Below, one piece after another: positions 17,809-28,038 of a stretch of 64,000 nt of DNA (positions are counted from its first letter, which is position 1; every line of letters starts with the position of its first letter). The position numbers and the translations under genes were made by a program. The DNA is from Alphaproteobacteria bacterium (lineage in GTDB: Bacteria > Pseudomonadota > Alphaproteobacteria > UBA3830): positions 1 to 64,000 of the forward strand of contig JAGCFW010000007.1 of the NCBI GenBank assembly GCA_017649895.1, written 5' to 3'. Under the pieces are notes generated by a model. The model was given only the letters and a program-made list of their open reading frames with translations. It ran no database searches and had not been told where the DNA came from.

Positions 17809-18945
17809 ATGGATTTTCAGAAAGTTTTGGATAAAGTTGCGCCGCAGGTGTTGTCGGTTGCTGTGATAAATTTGGACAACATTGCTTACAACTATCATAA
17901 GGTTGAAGATGTACTTGCGAAGGGAGCAATTGCGTCAGCTGTAGTTAAGGGAAATTCGTACGGCTTCGGAGCTATTCCCATCAGCAAAAGGCTTTATAAA
18001 GAAGGTTGTAGAAATTTTTTTGTCGCTACCATAGATGAGGGAATAGAAATAAGAAATACACTTCCCGATGGAAATGTTAGAATTTTTGTTCTGAGCGGAG
18101 TTTTTGAAAATACAGAGGATATTCTGCTTGAGTACAAGTTGGTTCCCGTCGTAAACAATTGGGTTCAGGCAGATCTGTGGGTAAAAAAAGCGAAGGTTCT
18201 GAATAAAAAGTTGGATGTCGCCGTTCATGTGGACACAGGAATGTCTCGCAACGGATTTTTGGAAGAGGATGAAGAGCACAGTACCCAAGATATTCTGAGT
18301 AATTTGAATTTGCTTTTCGTTATGAGCCATTTGGCTTGCGCCGACAATGCTTCAAGTGATATGAACAAAAAGCAGTTAGAAAAATTTAAAGAGGCTTTGA
18401 AAAAATTCGGAAATCCGATGTCTTGTTTGTCGGCGACAAACGGGATTTTTTTAGGAAAAGATTATCAATTTGATATGGTGAGACCAGGGAAAGCTATCTA
18501 CGGTTTTTGTATACGAGAAGATATGATAGGCGTCGTAAAACCCGTGATGGATATTTTTTCCAGGATCGTACAAGTTAATCATCTGAAAAAAGGTGACACA
18601 ATAGGGTACGGGTCAACTTTCATTGCGCCTCGCGATATGACATCCATAACCATTGGAATAGGGTATTCGGATGGATTTATGAGAAAATTTTCGGGATTCG
18701 GATGCGGATTTTTAGGAGGCAAAAGACTGCCAATGGTTGGCCGAATTTCGATGGATTATATAACTCTTGATGCGTCGGAAGTCGATAGAAAATATCTGAA
18801 ATTAGGAAACTGGGTTGCACTAACTCATTCTCCTGATTACACCGTCGAAAAATGGGCACTCGAGCTTGGAACAATTCCGCACGAAATCACTTGTCGATTG
18901 GGAAGCCGCGTTGAAAAAATTTATATTGGAAATGACGATATTTAG
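17809..18945 (+). CDS. alr: Alanine racemase
   Basis: A PLP enzyme that makes D-alanine for peptidoglycan. The PLP lysine is Lys47 in AVVKGNSYGFG, slightly changed from the usual VKANAYGHG. The second catalytic residue, a Tyr, lies in GYGSTF near residue 267, and the substrate loop MVGRISMDYITLD is present. Length 378 is normal. It starts 15 bases after dnaB. Retention fits an organism with a cell wall. Confidence 0.93.
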   Translation: MDFQKVLDKVAPQVLSVAVINLDNIAYNYHKVEDVLAKGAIASAVVKGNSYGFGAIPISKRLYKEGCRNFFVATIDEGIEIRNTLPDGNVRIFVLSGVFENTEDILLEYKLVPVVNNWVQADLWVKKAKVLNKKLDVAVHVDTGMSRNGFLEEDEEHSTQDILSNLNLLFVMSHLACADNASSDMNKKQLEKFKEALKKFGNPMSCLSATNGIFLGKDYQFDMVRPGKAIYGFCIREDMIGVVKPVMDIFSRIVQVNHLKKGDTIGYGSTFIAPRDMTSITIGIGYSDGFMRKFSGFGCGFLGGKRLPMVGRISMDYITLDASEVDRKYLKLGNWVALTHSPDYTVEKWALELGTIPHEITCRLGSRVEKIYIGNDDI

Positions 18946-18975
18946 ATGTATTAGGTATAAGTATGGAGTAGGTTT

Positions 18976-20430
18976 GTGTTTCGAGTTGTTCGTAAATCGT
19001 TTTCAGACAGAAATATCAGTCATTTCATTATCCTAATTTTGTTGTCGGTATTAGCATATCTGATATTACTAGATGTTAACTGGACTTTACAGAACTCCGG
19101 CGATGATTGCCAAATCTTAGGAACAATAGGAAAAGGGAATCCCAGTCATAGTTGGGTGGGGGTCGGTAGATTTTGGCCGCTTGGTTTAGCTGATTATTCA
19201 ATTTTGTTGCTTTTTTCCGAGACACCGTCGATATTTCATCTCTTTCTGTTTAACGCATTCATTATGGTTAGCTCAGTTCTATTGTTGTTTCATTTTTTAC
19301 ACAGGGAAAGCAGGAACTGGTGGATCGGCTTATTTTTCTCTATAACTTTGATTGCGGTTTCGAGCTTTTTGCAAATTCACATTTATCTTATATATCCTGA
19401 GAGGTTTATATTTTTTCTTCAAGTTGTTTATATGTATTTTTGGTGGCTGGGCTCGAAAAAACAGTCGTTGATGTGCTACTTTGTCGCTTGGTTAGCGATT
19501 ACTTATTCTCTTTTTACCAAAGAGCCTATATTTGGTATGGTTTTTGTTATAGCTTTTGTTAACTTATTTTTGGGTTGGCGTAAGTTAACAGAGAAGGACA
19601 AAATATTTCATATCGCTCAATCAGTTTCATCCTTCTTTTTCATATGGTTTTACCTGTTCGTTTTAGCAAATATGGGCGTAGGCTCTAACCATATGTATGC
19701 CTTTGCATTTGAATGTTTAAAAAGTTCATTTTCAATCATGACATCTTACTTTCATAAGGACCCATTTTTGATCTGCATATTTTTGATGGCTATTGTTAGA
19801 GCTTACATGGTTTTGGTAAAGTCTGATAAAAGATGTTTGTCTTCAGATAGCCTTTTGTTTGGGGCAGTCGCTTATGTTGTAGCGTATATTTTTTTGGGAT
19901 TCAGAGCGTCCTATTATGTATTTCCAGCTATTGTCTTTTCTCTACCATCTTTCGCATACTGGTGTGGATATTTTTTGAAGAAAAGACGGAGTATAGCTTG
20001 TTCTATCGTGATCTGTTGTTCTATCTCGGTGATTCCGTCTATTTATCAGTCATATAACTATGTGCTTGATGTTTATAAAGGAAGAAGAGAAGACATGACT
20101 TTTGTGGATAAACTCGTAGACCTTCGTTTAAACGGAAAGAAACTATATTATTTTACGAAAGGTGTTTCGTTGCAGAATTTTACTCCGAGTAGTCGTTACA
20201 TATGTGCTTGTTTTTACAAGGCTTGGAGAGAGTTTTTAAGCTATCGCTGGAAAAATAGGGTTCCCCATCTTGACGATGATATATTAATACCAATAGAAAA
20301 TTTGCATGAGTTACCTCAGCATTGCGTGGTGATTTGTCCGCAAGATGCAGATCAAGCAAATAAAGAGTATCTTAAGTTCAGATTTCGCTTTGTGGGGTCT
20401 GCGATATGGACGGATGTATATGAAAGGTAA
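18976..20430 (+). CDS. Polytopic membrane protein, possibly GT-C-like
   Basis: I do not recognise a firm family. The 484-residue protein has around ten hydrophobic segments, starting with IILILLSVLAYLILLDV, and a soluble C-terminal tail of about 110 residues. The first outer loop carries two adjacent acidic residues (GDDCQILG) and a later GRFWPLGLADYS, a layout reminiscent of GT-C type membrane glycosyltransferases, where an early acidic pair is catalytic. This is only a resemblance. It starts with GTG after GGAG, 30 bases beyond alr, and ends 10 bases from the convergent aminopeptidase gene. A role in surface sugar transfer is a guess. Confidence 0.6.
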   Translation: MFRVVRKSFSDRNISHFIILILLSVLAYLILLDVNWTLQNSGDDCQILGTIGKGNPSHSWVGVGRFWPLGLADYSILLLFSETPSIFHLFLFNAFIMVSSVLLLFHFLHRESRNWWIGLFFSITLIAVSSFLQIHIYLIYPERFIFFLQVVYMYFWWLGSKKQSLMCYFVAWLAITYSLFTKEPIFGMVFVIAFVNLFLGWRKLTEKDKIFHIAQSVSSFFFIWFYLFVLANMGVGSNHMYAFAFECLKSSFSIMTSYFHKDPFLICIFLMAIVRAYMVLVKSDKRCLSSDSLLFGAVAYVVAYIFLGFRASYYVFPAIVFSLPSFAYWCGYFLKKRRSIACSIVICCSISVIPSIYQSYNYVLDVYKGRREDMTFVDKLVDLRLNGKKLYYFTKGVSLQNFTPSSRYICACFYKAWREFLSYRWKNRVPHLDDDILIPIENLHELPQHCVVICPQDADQANKEYLKFRFRFVGSAIWTDVYER

Positions 20431-20440
20431 ATATCTCCTC

Positions 20441-22063
20441 TCAATTCGTGAATGTATTGATGTATTTCGCAAGCCAATCGGAAATATTTTTCGGAAGTTT
20501 TAAGCTGCTAAGGATTTTTTCGTTGTAACTTTTCAGCCATAATTTCTCATCCGATGAGAGAATGGAGTAATCGATCAACTTATTATCAAACGGAACCAAC
20601 GAGATCGTATCGAAACAAATAAAATTATCTTTTTCTTGAGTTACGATCATATTTTCCAGACGTACTCCCATGTGATTTTCAATATAAATCCCGGGTTCGT
20701 TCGAAAGCAAGATATTTGGTTGCAACGGGACTTTATTATTTCGAGAAATTGCGACAGGGCCTTCATGGACATTCAGCATGTATCCGATGCCATGTCCCGT
20801 GGAATGATTGTAATCCAAAGAATGTTGCTGCAAAAATTTTCGTGCGACGCCGTCTAATACCGCCGCTGTTGATCCTTTTTCGAGTTTCGCGCTTGCCACT
20901 GCAATATGTCCTTTGAGAACCAATGTATAATACAATCTTTCCGTGTCGGACGGATGCTTTTTAGCCAAGGTACGCGTAATGTCAGTCGTTCCGAATTTAT
21001 ACTGTCCTCCGGAATCCAAAAGTAAAAATTTTTCAATTTTTTGGTTTGTATTCTGTGTCGGAGTATAGTGAACGATTGCGGAATTTTCATCGGCAGCGGC
21101 AATGGTTTCGAAACTATTTCCGACAAAATTTCGCGATTCTTTTCGATACAAAAAAATTTGGTTCACACAATCCAATTCGTAAATATTTTCGGCGTGATAA
21201 AACCAATACAAAAATTTTACTATTGCTTCCGAATCTTCAATCGTAATTTTTTTTATATTTTCAATTTCTTCCGCTGTTTTTACATACTTGATGTTCGGAA
21301 TCGGATTTTTTATGTCAACCAAATTGGGGGAATTTATAAAGGCAGGAGCTTCGTTAAAATCTAATCCGATTTTTTTTAACGAAGAAATATCACTCATCAA
21401 ATTTCGGATATTTTTTCCGCAAGAGCAGAAATAATTATCGTCCAAATAAAATATCTTTTCCTTATTTTTGGTTATCAAAAGATATCCCAAGGACACAGGA
21501 ACATTTTTTGTTTTTATATTCCGCTGGTTCAATAACCAGGCAGAAGAGCAGGGGTCGCAGATCAAGTATCCATCTAAATCGTTTTCCGAAATAATTTTAT
21601 AGATCGAATTAAATTTAGATTCATCAAATTTCCACGAAATAATTTCGGATTCTCTTTGGAATTTTTTCACACAAAATACGGAGTCGAAATTAATTTCTGA
21701 AAAATTATAATCGTATAGTTTCGATTTTATCTTTTTCAAAAGAGAATGAGAAAAAAATCGCGGATCAAATGCGATTCTCGAACCCAATTTGATATTATTT
21801 TTTATCCAATTAATTATGTCCTTTAGAGATAGTGATTCTATTGAAAATTTTTTAGAATCCACCGAAATCTTTGCGGCCAGTTCGTACCGTCCGTCAACGA
21901 AAACTGCGGACTTTCTTTTAGTGACAACCACCGCCCCGGCGGAAGCTTTCAATCCGCAAAGTTTTTTCAAAAAATCCGCACTTTCATCATCATTAAAATT
22001 TGGATACAGACTGTTTTTTATGTACAACAGCGCGTCAAATTCTTGCAACACGTTTTCCATCAT
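20441..22063 (-). CDS. pepP: Xaa-Pro aminopeptidase P-like, M24 family
   Basis: A cytoplasmic metallopeptidase that removes the residue before proline. The 540-residue protein has two creatinase-like N-terminal domains (first one with KSAVFVDGRYELAA) and a C-terminal pita-bread domain. The five metal ligands are visible: Asp in LLLDSGGQY, Asp in GTTDITRT, His in HSTGHGIGYMLNVHEG, and Glu in LSNEPGIYIE and VRLENMIV. The three-domain form is the eukaryote-like XPNPEP1 type that is common in alphaproteobacteria. It overlaps yqaA by 4 bases (ATGA), so the two are translationally coupled. It is the last gene of the proS-lolC/E-lolD-dnaE-yqaA run. Confidence 0.92.
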   Translation of the reverse strand: MMENVLQEFDALLYIKNSLYPNFNDDESADFLKKLCGLKASAGAVVVTKRKSAVFVDGRYELAAKISVDSKKFSIESLSLKDIINWIKNNIKLGSRIAFDPRFFSHSLLKKIKSKLYDYNFSEINFDSVFCVKKFQRESEIISWKFDESKFNSIYKIISENDLDGYLICDPCSSAWLLNQRNIKTKNVPVSLGYLLITKNKEKIFYLDDNYFCSCGKNIRNLMSDISSLKKIGLDFNEAPAFINSPNLVDIKNPIPNIKYVKTAEEIENIKKITIEDSEAIVKFLYWFYHAENIYELDCVNQIFLYRKESRNFVGNSFETIAAADENSAIVHYTPTQNTNQKIEKFLLLDSGGQYKFGTTDITRTLAKKHPSDTERLYYTLVLKGHIAVASAKLEKGSTAAVLDGVARKFLQQHSLDYNHSTGHGIGYMLNVHEGPVAISRNNKVPLQPNILLSNEPGIYIENHMGVRLENMIVTQEKDNFICFDTISLVPFDNKLIDYSILSSDEKLWLKSYNEKILSSLKLPKNISDWLAKYINTFTN

Positions 22064-22653
22064 TTCACAAAAAGTTTAATCAGAGCAAATCCAATGATAA
22101 CCAGAAAAATTATGGCAAGCAAAGCGATTTTTTTGTGTTTTTCGATAAAGTTCAGAACGTGATCGCCGTATCTTTTGCAAATCCAGGACAAGATAACAAA
22201 TCTTGTCGTTCGAGCTATGATCGACGCAACTAAAAACACCCAGAGATTAACTTTTGCAAATCCGCTCGCGATAGTTACGACTTTAAACGGAATAGGCGTC
22301 AATCCTTTCGCGCAGATAATCAAGAAAGCCCAAGTATCTCGTCCCATTTTTAAAACCAAGTCATCGAATTGTGCGGGGGTTATATTGAACCAATCTAATA
22401 TGTAGACCCCTAAAGTTTTAAAGCAAGCATATCCGATGAAATACCCGAGAAATCCCCCCAAGACTGATGCCAAAGCGCACATGGAGGCGTAATACATGGC
22501 CTTGTGTTGGTTCTTTGCTACAACAACAGCCAATACAGGATCAGGAGGTAACGGAAAAAACGAACTTTCGATAAAGGATACAAACATCAAAACCCGAAGC
22601 GCATGCTTGCTTTCAGCTTGTTTCATCATCCAGTCATAAAGTTTTTCAATCAT
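22060..22653 (-). CDS. yqaA: YqaA/DedA-family membrane protein
   Basis: A 197-residue inner-membrane protein of the SNARE-associated (VTT) family. It has the re-entrant loop signature ESSFFPLPPDPVLAVVVAKN near residue 30, the GGFLGYFIGY glycine motif and a later KGLTPIPFKVVTIASGFAKV block. DedA relatives act as lipid flippases or scramblases, including undecaprenyl phosphate recycling; the YqaA branch is less studied. It sits between dnaE (39 bases upstream) and the M24 peptidase. Confidence 0.87.
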   Translation of the reverse strand: MIEKLYDWMMKQAESKHALRVLMFVSFIESSFFPLPPDPVLAVVVAKNQHKAMYYASMCALASVLGGFLGYFIGYACFKTLGVYILDWFNITPAQFDDLVLKMGRDTWAFLIICAKGLTPIPFKVVTIASGFAKVNLWVFLVASIIARTTRFVILSWICKRYGDHVLNFIEKHKKIALLAIIFLVIIGFALIKLFVK

Positions 22654-22692
22654 TTTTACATTCCTTTAATTCCAAAGTTTTTCGCAAATTAT

Positions 22693-25600
22693 TTATTCTT
22701 TTTGTATTTCAACAACGTTATCTATTCCGACAACCTCCCTAACATCCAAGACATCGTAAGACGAAAGATTATATTTTTCAGGTAGTACCAAAGTGCGCTT
22801 CTCCTCGGGAAATTTCAATTCCACGGAATAATTTCCGTTTTTCTTAAACTTGCTTATCAGGCTTTTTACTCCCAGCAACCCTTTTTGGTCGGATATGGTG
22901 ATGCGCAAAGTCATGTCCAACAATTTTGGTTTAGAATATCCTTGAGGTCGGTAAGCCTTTTTTACAAGATTGTCTTCTCCATTATAGTTTTTATCAAATT
23001 TTTGGATGGATTCCGCACTGAATCTTGTTTGTCCATCGTTTTTGAAACAGTTTAATTGGATCAAAACAATGTTTCCGATTTCTAAAATTTCACGATTTTG
23101 ATTATACACTTCTCCGAACAAAGTAACCTCGGCCGTCCCGGATATGTCAGACACGTTAAGCACAGCAAATTTGTTCTGATTTTTTGTCGTTTTTACGGTT
23201 ACATTGTTGATGACGGCCACGACTTTTGTTCTTGAAAATTTTGCCGCTTCCGATAGCAAAGGAAACTGAAATTTTTGGATAATCGACTCATAATGTTCCA
23301 AAGGATGTGCTGAAACATAAAAGCCTATTACGCCAAATTCATGCTGTAATTTTTCAGATTCGTTCCATTCGGGGACTTCTTTCAAATCCGGATAGGTATT
23401 TTGGAACAATGAAAACTGATCCTCTGAAACTTTCACTGACATAATATTGTCCAACGAATCGAAGAGCTGCCTCCGGTTCGGATGCAGACTGTCAAAAACC
23501 CCGGCTTTAATGAAATTCTCAAAAATTTTTCTGTTAATGATTTTTTTTGAAGCATTTCTTTCGATAAAATCAAATACGGACGTGTAATCTCCGTTGATTT
23601 TTCTTTCTTTCACAATTTCGTTAACAACGGCGATTCCTGCCCCCTTAATTGCTGCCAAACTGTAACGTAGCAATCCATTTTCGTAATCTATAATAAAATC
23701 ACCTTCTGACAAATTAATATCGGGTGGTGCTATTTTTATTCCGTTGCTCTTCGCGTCTTGATAATAAGCAAACAATTTATCGGCGTTGGCCATGTCGAGA
23801 GTCATGATGGCGGCGTAAAATTCCATCATGTAATTTGCTTTCAAAAATGCAGTTTGATAAGTCAGCAGTCCGTATGGAGTCGAATGCGATTTGTTAAATC
23901 CGTAACTTGCGAATTTGCTCATTTGCTCGAAAAGTTTTTCAGCGATGGATCTGTCGATACCTCTCTCTATGGCTCCGTCGATGAACCGCTTTTTTTGCGC
24001 CTGCATCTCTTCCTTGTTTTTCTTTCCCATCGCACGCCGCAAAATATCTGCCTGTCCCAAAGAGTATCCGCCCATGGATTGAGCAATTTGCATGACTTGT
24101 TCCTGGTAAACCATTACGCCGTAAGTTTCTTCCAAAATCGGAACAAGTTTTTCGTGCAAGTATGAAATTTTTTCCAGACCATGCTTACAGGCGATGTATT
24201 TCGGAATATCGTCCATTGGTCCAGGACGGTAAAGAGCGACCAACGCGATGATATCCTCAATTCTATCCGGCTGCAATTTTTTAACGACGTCCTTCATTCC
24301 GCCACTTTCGATCTGGAACACACCGACACAGTTTACAGCTTTAATTAAATCAAAAGTTTTTTTATCGTCGATGGGAATTGAGTGGCTTGTCAGCTCGATT
24401 CCTCTTTTGTTTATCAGGTCTATTGCTTTTTGAATGACGGTTAAAGTTTTCAATCCCAAAAAGTCGAACTTTATCAAACTGGCTGATTCCACATATTTCG
24501 TCGAAAATTGAGTCGACGGCATATCGGATTTAGCGTCTTTATAGAGCGGAACTATATCCTGCAAATTTTTGTCCGATATAACAACACCTGCCGCATGAAC
24601 ACCTGGGTTTCTGTAAAGTCCTTCCAAACGCAGTGCAATTTCCGTAAGTTTTTGCACTTGCGGATCTGTTTTTATGAGGTCTTGCAGAACAGGCTCCCTG
24701 TCGATACCTTCTTGTAAAGTTAAAGGATTTGTTGGACTGAACGGAATCAATTTGGAAATTTTGTCCACAAATCCGTAAGGCATCGCCAAAACCCTTCCGA
24801 CATCTTTTATGACGGCCTTAGCTTGCAATTTTCCAAAAGTCGTAATCTGGGCAACCGATTGATATCCGTATTTCCGTTGCACATACTCAATGACTTCTTC
24901 TCGGCGCGCTTGGCAAAAATCGATATCAAAGTCCGGCATCGAAACACGATCAGGGTTCAAAAATCTTTCGAAAAACAATTTAAATCTTATCGGATCCACG
25001 TCGGTGATATGAATGGACCAGGCCACGATGGAACCCGCTCCCGAACCACGCCCGGGGCCTACCGGAATACTCTGCGATTTCGCCCAACGCACATAATCGG
25101 CAACTATGAGAAAGTATCCGCTGAATCCCATGGTTTTGATGATGCCCAACTCGTATTTTAGTCGATCAAAATACGTTTTTCTTTTCTTTTCATAGTCTTC
25201 GTCATTCGCGAAAGCTGATAATTTTTCTTCAAGACCGCGACGAGACATGTCCTCAAGTTCATCGTCCTGAGATTTTCCGCTTTCCGTTTTGAAAACAGGC
25301 AACAACGGCTTCTGCTTTGTCAGCATAAACGAACATCTTTCGGAGATGTGCACGGAATTTTCCAGAGCTTCAGGAAGATCGTGAAACAGTTCGTTCATTT
25401 CCTGTTGAGTTTTGAAATAATAATCCGGAAAAGATGTCTGCCTTTCAGAATCGTATATAGTTTTAGCCTGAGAAATACAAATCAAGACATCGTGGGCCTC
25501 GAAATCCTCTGGGGTTGCAAAACAAACATTGTTCGTTGCCAACAGAGGTAAATTAAAATCGTAGGCCAGAGAAATCATTTTCTCCTCAATCAGCGATTCA

Positions 25601-26124
25601 ACTTCCTTGTTATGCCGAGAGATTTCGACGTACAGCCGATTTTTAAAATATTTGTTCAGATATTGGAGATATTCTTTCGCTTTATCGATATTATTTTCCA
25701 GAATGAAAGCGCCGAGAGACCCTTCTGCTCCTCCGGTCGCCAAAATTATATCCTGAGAATATTTTTCAAACAAATTCAACGGAATCTCGGGATGTAAATC
25801 CGAAGAAGGATGCAAATACGCATTGGATATCAACTGAATTAAATTTTGATATCCGTTCTTGTTTTGTGCATATAACAAAACACTTGTCGGATTTTTTGTC
25901 GGCGTCGGATGTTGAATATTCAGTTGGCACGCGACGATAGGCTGAATTCCGTGATCGGCGCATTTTATGCAAAACTCCATTCCGCCGAAAAGATTATTCG
26001 TGTCCGTTACAGCGACTGCTGGCATCCTGTTCTCTTCGCAAAGATGTACCAGCTTTCCGATTTTTATCGCGCCTTCGGCGAGAGAATATGCAGAGTGAAG
26101 ACGAAGATGTACGAACGGCGTCAT
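22693..26124 (-). CDS. dnaE: DNA polymerase III subunit alpha
   Basis: The replicative polymerase. The 1,143-residue protein has an N-terminal PHP domain (FVHLRLHSAYSLAEGAIK), the polymerase core with catalytic aspartates in MPDFDIDF near residue 400, the GRGSGAGS and GVHAAGVVIS motifs, the FNKSHSTPYGLLTYQ helix-hairpin region, an OB fold (FAVLNVSDISGTAEVTLFG) and a short C-terminal domain. This is the DnaE1 form. It overlaps lolD by 4 bases. The proS-lolC/E-lolD-dnaE order is a widespread alphaproteobacterial arrangement. Confidence 0.97.
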   Translation of the reverse strand: MTPFVHLRLHSAYSLAEGAIKIGKLVHLCEENRMPAVAVTDTNNLFGGMEFCIKCADHGIQPIVACQLNIQHPTPTKNPTSVLLYAQNKNGYQNLIQLISNAYLHPSSDLHPEIPLNLFEKYSQDIILATGGAEGSLGAFILENNIDKAKEYLQYLNKYFKNRLYVEISRHNKEVESLIEEKMISLAYDFNLPLLATNNVCFATPEDFEAHDVLICISQAKTIYDSERQTSFPDYYFKTQQEMNELFHDLPEALENSVHISERCSFMLTKQKPLLPVFKTESGKSQDDELEDMSRRGLEEKLSAFANDEDYEKKRKTYFDRLKYELGIIKTMGFSGYFLIVADYVRWAKSQSIPVGPGRGSGAGSIVAWSIHITDVDPIRFKLFFERFLNPDRVSMPDFDIDFCQARREEVIEYVQRKYGYQSVAQITTFGKLQAKAVIKDVGRVLAMPYGFVDKISKLIPFSPTNPLTLQEGIDREPVLQDLIKTDPQVQKLTEIALRLEGLYRNPGVHAAGVVISDKNLQDIVPLYKDAKSDMPSTQFSTKYVESASLIKFDFLGLKTLTVIQKAIDLINKRGIELTSHSIPIDDKKTFDLIKAVNCVGVFQIESGGMKDVVKKLQPDRIEDIIALVALYRPGPMDDIPKYIACKHGLEKISYLHEKLVPILEETYGVMVYQEQVMQIAQSMGGYSLGQADILRRAMGKKNKEEMQAQKKRFIDGAIERGIDRSIAEKLFEQMSKFASYGFNKSHSTPYGLLTYQTAFLKANYMMEFYAAIMTLDMANADKLFAYYQDAKSNGIKIAPPDINLSEGDFIIDYENGLLRYSLAAIKGAGIAVVNEIVKERKINGDYTSVFDFIERNASKKIINRKIFENFIKAGVFDSLHPNRRQLFDSLDNIMSVKVSEDQFSLFQNTYPDLKEVPEWNESEKLQHEFGVIGFYVSAHPLEHYESIIQKFQFPLLSEAAKFSRTKVVAVINNVTVKTTKNQNKFAVLNVSDISGTAEVTLFGEVYNQNREILEIGNIVLIQLNCFKNDGQTRFSAESIQKFDKNYNGEDNLVKKAYRPQGYSKPKLLDMTLRITISDQKGLLGVKSLISKFKKNGNYSVELKFPEEKRTLVLPEKYNLSSYDVLDVREVVGIDNVVEIQKE

Positions 26125-26810
26125 TTTTCAATTAATTTCCCGTCTTCTATGGAACACTGCCTGTGCATTTTTTTTGCGATATCGTAGTTGTGGGTTGCAA
26201 CGATTGCCGACATATGGTTGGATTCCATAATTTTTAACATATCATTGAACACGGATTGCGCTGTTTCAGGGTCGAGATTTCCTGTAGGTTCATCAGCTAG
26301 AAGTAAAACAGGATCATTGATCATCGCACGAGCTATCGCCACTCTCTGCTTTTGCCCTCCGGAAAGTTCAGAAGGAAACATCTCGATTTTGTTCTGCAAT
26401 CCCAACATCTCGAGAAGGTGTTCTGCCTTTTTTTGTGCTTCTTTCTTCTTTCTTCCCGCAATCAACATCGGCAGCATCACGTTTTCAAGAGCGGAAAATT
26501 CTTGCAGTAAATGATGATATTGATAAACAAAACCGATCTTATGCAGACGCAAAAAAGTTTTTTCATCGTCTGAAAGTTTTTCGATTGCTTTATTGTCAAA
26601 AACAATTTTTCCTTCCGTAGGAGAGTCTATTAATCCAGCAATATGCAATAACGTAGATTTTCCCGATCCAGACGGTCCCAGCAACGCAATAACTTCAGAT
26701 TCTTTCACGAACAGGGATACGTTTTCCAGCACAAACGAATCCTTCAGGGAGTATCTCTTAAAAATATTTCGCAGTTCAATTATTGCATTAAGCTTATCTG
26801 TATCACGCAT
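26121..26810 (-). CDS. lolD: Lipoprotein-releasing ABC transporter ATPase LolD
   Basis: ATPase of the Lol system that extracts lipoproteins from the inner membrane. It has Walker [10 protein letters not shown], the Q-loop [20 protein letters not shown] with the LolD-type QxHHLL pattern, the signature [10 protein letters not shown] and Walker [13 protein letters not shown]. Length 229 is typical. It overlaps lolC/E by 8 bases upstream and dnaE by 4 bases downstream, so it lies within a tightly coupled operon. Confidence 0.95.
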   Translation of the reverse strand: MRDTDKLNAIIELRNIFKRYSLKDSFVLENVSLFVKESEVIALLGPSGSGKSTLLHIAGLIDSPTEGKIVFDNKAIEKLSDDEKTFLRLHKIGFVYQYHHLLQEFSALENVMLPMLIAGRKKKEAQKKAEHLLEMLGLQNKIEMFPSELSGGQKQRVAIARAMINDPVLLLADEPTGNLDPETAQSVFNDMLKIMESNHMSAIVATHNYDIAKKMHRQCSIEDGKLIEK

Positions 26811-28038
26811 ATCTTAATATTTCCGTAGGGTTTAATTTGCTTGCTTTTCGTGCAGGGTACAATGTTGCAACGCAGGACAGCAAAAGGGACACGCTGATGG
26901 TCAATATCACATCCACAGGTCTTATAAGAGAAGGAAGATGAGTTAAAAAATACACTTCCGGAGAAAATACCTGAGTGTGTAATGCTGATTCCAACCATTG
27001 CTGAATATTTTTAATGTTTATGGAAAAGAGCAGTCCCAAGATGGATCCGATGAAAGTTCCCGTAACCCCTATCGATGCTCCGACAGTGAAAAACACTCGA
27101 GTAATGGCTGACCTCGAGAATCCTATCGTCCTCAGAATTGCAATGTCTTTTTCCTTATCCTTTACAAGCATAATCATGCAAGAAATAATATTGAAACTCG
27201 CGACTAAAGTTATCAGGGTCAAAATCAAAAACATAACATTACGTTCGATCTCGACCGCGTGCATAAACGAGCTATTGCTGGACTGCCAATCATTAATTAC
27301 GAATGAACTTTGAAATTTTTCTCGAATCGATGACTTAATTTCTTTTATGTTCAAAGGATTATCTGTGAAAATCGAAATTACACCAACGCGACCTTTCATT
27401 TTGAACAGCTTTTGCGATATGTCCAGAGGAATATACGCAACGGAGTTATCATATTCTTGCATTCCCGACTTGAAAGTCGCAACCAACCGAAAAGTCTTCT
27501 TGCGAGGAAGGACCCCGAATCCCGTTTCCTCCATTTCCGGAACAATCAAGACAATTTCGTCTCCTAAAATTAATCCCGAACGAGATGCCAATGAATGTCC
27601 CAAAACGATTTCATTGTCATTTCCGAACGACTCCAGTGATCCAGTTACAATATTGTTTGAGATAAGAGATTTATTTTGTAAGTCCGCTTGTCTGATCCCG
27701 TAGGTCAGCGAACCTTTTACACTTCTCCGATTCGAAATTAATGCTTGTCTTTCAATTCCAGGAACGACTTTTTTTATCCCCTTTATTTTCAACAATTCGC
27801 CGATTGTCTCGTCCAGATTTATCTCTTTAGTTGGGTAGGCAGAAATATGTCCGTTGAATCCGATAACTCTTTCCGTAAACTCTTTGCGGAATCCGTTCAT
27901 CACAGAGGTCACTATTATCAAGGTAGCAACTCCGAGCGCGATGCCTATCAAAGAGAATGTCGCAATCGCGGAAATTGCCCTTTCCCTTCTTTTGGATTTG
28001 ATATAGCGCCACGCCAGCAATAGTTCAGTTGAAATCAC
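26803..28038 (-). CDS. lolC: Lipoprotein-releasing ABC transporter permease LolC/E
   Basis: The membrane partner of LolD. The 411-residue protein has an N-terminal helix (ELLLAWRYIKSKRRERAISAIATFSLIGIALGV), a large periplasmic MacB-like domain with the GHSLASRSGLILGDEIVL stretch, and three C-terminal helices including the FNIISCMIMLVKDKEKDIAILRTIG block of MacB/FtsX permeases. Only one such gene is here, as in most alphaproteobacteria, where one LolC/E protein is thought to form a homodimer in place of the LolC-LolE pair. It overlaps proS by 4 bases. Confidence 0.93.
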   Translation of the reverse strand: MISTELLLAWRYIKSKRRERAISAIATFSLIGIALGVATLIIVTSVMNGFRKEFTERVIGFNGHISAYPTKEINLDETIGELLKIKGIKKVVPGIERQALISNRRSVKGSLTYGIRQADLQNKSLISNNIVTGSLESFGNDNEIVLGHSLASRSGLILGDEIVLIVPEMEETGFGVLPRKKTFRLVATFKSGMQEYDNSVAYIPLDISQKLFKMKGRVGVISIFTDNPLNIKEIKSSIREKFQSSFVINDWQSSNSSFMHAVEIERNVMFLILTLITLVASFNIISCMIMLVKDKEKDIAILRTIGFSRSAITRVFFTVGASIGVTGTFIGSILGLLFSINIKNIQQWLESALHTQVFSPEVYFLTHLPSLIRPVDVILTISVSLLLSCVATLYPARKASKLNPTEILRYA

